This document shows, one piece after another, positions 62,397-64,000 of a DNA stretch of 64,000 nt. How positions within the stretch are numbered: the first letter of the stretch is position 1; the number at the start of each line of letters is the position of its first letter. The notes under the pieces are model-generated. The model searched no databases and had not been told where the DNA came from. It saw only the letters and a list, made by a program, of their open reading frames with translations. A program made the translations under genes and the position numbers. This stretch comes from Amycolatopsis sp. FDAARGOS 1241 (GTDB lineage Bacteria > Actinomycetota > Actinomycetes > Mycobacteriales > Pseudonocardiaceae): positions 2,108,001 through 2,172,000 of the forward strand of contig NZ_CP069526.1 in assembly GCF_016889705.1 (NCBI RefSeq), read 5' to 3'.

Positions 62397-63050
62397 ATGA
62401 GCAACTTCCGGCTCCCGGGTGACTTCCGGGCTCCGCAGACCCCGCAGTCGCGGTACATCCTGCCGTCCTACGTCGAGCGCACCAGCTACGGCGTGAAGGA
62501 GTCCAACCCGTACAACAAGCTGTACGAGGAGCGGACGATCTTCCTGGGCGTGCAGGTGGACGACGCGTCGGCCAACGACGTGATGGCCCAGCTGCTGCAC
62601 CTCGAGCACGAGGACCCGGACCGCGACATCAACATGTACATCAACTCGCCGGGTGGGTCGTTCACGTCGCTGATGGCGATCTACGACACCATGCAGTACG
62701 TCCGCCCGGACATCTCGACCGTGTGCCTCGGCCAGGCCGCTTCGGCCGCCGCGGTGCTGCTGGCGGCTGGCACGCCGGGCAAGCGCTTGGCGCTGCCCAA
62801 CGCGCGTGTGCTGATCCACCAGCCGGCCACCGAGGGCACTTACGGCCAGGTCTCCGATCTGGAGATCCAGGCCAACGAGATCCAACGTGTGCGCCGCCAG
62901 ATGGAGGTCATCCTGGCGAAGCACACGAACAGGGAACCGGACCAGATCAAGGCCGACATCGAGCGGGACAAGATCCTCACCGCCGAAGAGGCCAAGGCCT
63001 ACGGGATGATCGACGAGGTCCTTCCGTACCGGAAGGCGTCGGCCGTTTGA
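62397..63050 (+). CDS. clpP2: ATP-dependent Clp protease proteolytic subunit 2
   Basis: 217 residues from ATG 62397 with ACAGGAGACC upstream. Catalytic Ser in [16 protein letters not shown], His in [18 protein letters not shown] and Asp in the [20 protein letters not shown] region; [20 protein letters not shown] signature. The N-terminal extension [20 protein letters not shown] is longer than in ClpP1, as in mycobacterial ClpP2. Acts with ClpP1 and ClpX/ClpC in the cytoplasm. Confidence 0.97.
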   Translation: MSNFRLPGDFRAPQTPQSRYILPSYVERTSYGVKESNPYNKLYEERTIFLGVQVDDASANDVMAQLLHLEHEDPDRDINMYINSPGGSFTSLMAIYDTMQYVRPDISTVCLGQAASAAAVLLAAGTPGKRLALPNARVLIHQPATEGTYGQVSDLEIQANEIQRVRRQMEVILAKHTNREPDQIKADIERDKILTAEEAKAYGMIDEVLPYRKASAV

Positions 63051-63055
63051 TCACC

Positions 63056-63093
63056 GGGCCGGTGCGTGTCGAATCGGCGACACGCACCGGCCC
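63056..63093 (+). terminator. Hairpin terminator after clpP2
   Basis: GGGCCGGTGCGTGTCG (63056-63071) and CGACACGCACCGGCCC (63078-63093) form a perfect 16-bp stem with loop AATCGG, 5 bp after the clpP2 stop. It separates the clpP operon from clpX, which must then have its own promoter in the 180 bp before its start. Confidence 0.85.
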
Positions 63094-63271
63094 CCTGGTC
63101 TAGTGTCGAACTCTGACGTGCCCGGAACGGGCCCGAGTGTTCCCGCTCGCGCCTGAAGCCAGGTACCGTCAGTGGCAGTGCGTGAAGCTCCGGGACGGTC
63201 GGGCTCAGACCGGAGCGGCAAGACAGTGTCAGGCGCGCAACCGCGCGCCGGAGGGGACGAGGTCAACGGCC

Positions 63272-64000
63272 ATGGCACGGATCGGTGACGGCGGCGACCT
63301 GCTGAAGTGTTCTTTCTGCGGGAAGAGCCAGAAGCAGGTGAAGAAGCTCATTGCCGGCCCCGGGGTCTACATCTGCGATGAGTGCATCGACCTCTGCAAC
63401 GAGATCATCGAAGAGGAGCTGGCCGAAGCCGGCGACGTGAAGCTCGACGAGCTGCCGAAGCCCGCCGACATCCACGAGTTCCTCGAGCAGTACATCATCG
63501 GCCAGGACGATGCGAAGAAGACGCTCGCGGTCGCGGTGTACAACCACTACAAGCGGATCCAGGCCGACGACAAGGCCGGACCGAAGGACTCCAAGGACGA
63601 GCCCGTCGAGCTCGCGAAGTCCAACATCCTGATGCTCGGTCCCACGGGTACCGGCAAGACCTACCTGGCGCAGACGCTGGCGAAGCTGCTCAACGTGCCG
63701 TTCGCCATCGCCGACGCCACGGCGCTCACCGAGGCGGGCTACGTCGGCGAGGACGTCGAGAACATCCTCCTCAAGCTGATCCAGGCCGCCGACTACGACG
63801 TGAAGCGCGCCGAGACGGGCATCATCTACATCGACGAGGTCGACAAGATCGCCCGCAAGTCGGAGAACCCGTCGATCACGCGCGACGTGTCGGGTGAGGG
63901 AGTGCAGCAGGCGCTGCTGAAGATCCTCGAGGGCACCACGGCGTCGGTGCCGCCGCAGGGCGGGCGCAAGCACCCGCACCAGGAGTTCATCCAGATCGAC
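63272..64000 (+). CDS. clpX: ClpX ATPase subunit, partial at window end
   Basis: 243 codons are visible from ATG 63272 to the right edge. N-terminal zinc-binding domain [12 protein letters not shown] and [11 protein letters not shown] (four Cys), linker, [20 protein letters not shown], Walker [29 protein letters not shown] pore-side segment, Walker [15 protein letters not shown], and the [17 protein letters not shown] segment that follows. It unfolds substrates and feeds them to ClpP1P2. The C-terminal half lies outside. Confidence 0.97.
   Translation, partial: MARIGDGGDLLKCSFCGKSQKQVKKLIAGPGVYICDECIDLCNEIIEEELAEAGDVKLDELPKPADIHEFLEQYIIGQDDAKKTLAVAVYNHYKRIQADDKAGPKDSKDEPVELAKSNILMLGPTGTGKTYLAQTLAKLLNVPFAIADATALTEAGYVGEDVENILLKLIQAADYDVKRAETGIIYIDEVDKIARKSENPSITRDVSGEGVQQALLKILEGTTASVPPQGGRKHPHQEFIQID

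Overview
The window is very GC-rich actinobacterial DNA, most likely from a Pseudonocardiaceae member such as Amycolatopsis. That placement rests on the tig-clpP1-clpP2-clpX order, the XRE/DUF397 pair with a small zinc-finger neighbour, GTG and TTG starts, and an actinobacterial-length xylose isomerase. It is inferred from gene content; no database search was made.

Layout. 1-8.4 kb: a poly-HAMP signalling kinase (cut by the left edge) diverges from a SpoIIE-type phosphatase, followed by a DJ-1/PfpI protein, a small ORF, a secreted repeat protein, a SAM methyltransferase and a GNAT. 8.4-18.3 kb: an aldo/keto reductase and a broken SDR opposite a MarR regulator, a broken MMPL exporter, an archaeal-type aspartyl-tRNA synthetase behind a T-box leader, then a broken MFS transporter and a broken glycoside hydrolase. 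18.3-25.7 kb: an intact sugar cassette (ROK regulator, ribose-type ABC importer, Gfo/Idh dehydrogenase, TIM-barrel isomerase), with the first four genes overlapping by 4 bp. 25.7-34.5 kb: a cytochrome P450 with three phased direct repeats upstream, a DUF4190-like protein, xylA divergent from a second ROK regulator across an inverted-repeat operator, a broken aquaporin, and a large secreted subtilase. 34.5-38 kb: a structured intergenic region with a tRNA-like element, an amidohydrolase, a broken acetoacetate decarboxylase and a TetR regulator sharing palindromic operators. 38-46.7 kb: SDR/XRE pair, MFS plus ornithine-cyclodeaminase homologue, phosphoribosyltransferase, Gfo/Idh and a secreted GH92 mannosidase. 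46.7-49.6 kb: a perfect hairpin, a degenerate ~51-bp tandem array, XRE-DUF397, two small cysteine-containing proteins and a DUF2127-like protein. 49.6-57 kb: PP2C phosphatase, two related GT39-type glycosyltransferase genes (one truncated, one frameshifted) around a small ASCH-like protein, a sensor kinase with no response regulator beside it, and a scrambled remnant. 57-64 kb: fructosamine-kinase-like gene, a desaturase-reductase-ferredoxin fusion, and the housekeeping tig, clpP1, clpP2, clpX block (clpX cut by the right edge).

Two general points. First, about nine genes carry frameshifts, stops or truncations, while the genes between them are clean; either these loci are decaying or the assembly has local indel errors. 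Second, the regulatory DNA is rich: a T-box with a GAC specifier, several perfect palindromic operators beside cognate regulators, and perfect 12-18 bp hairpin terminators between convergent genes.
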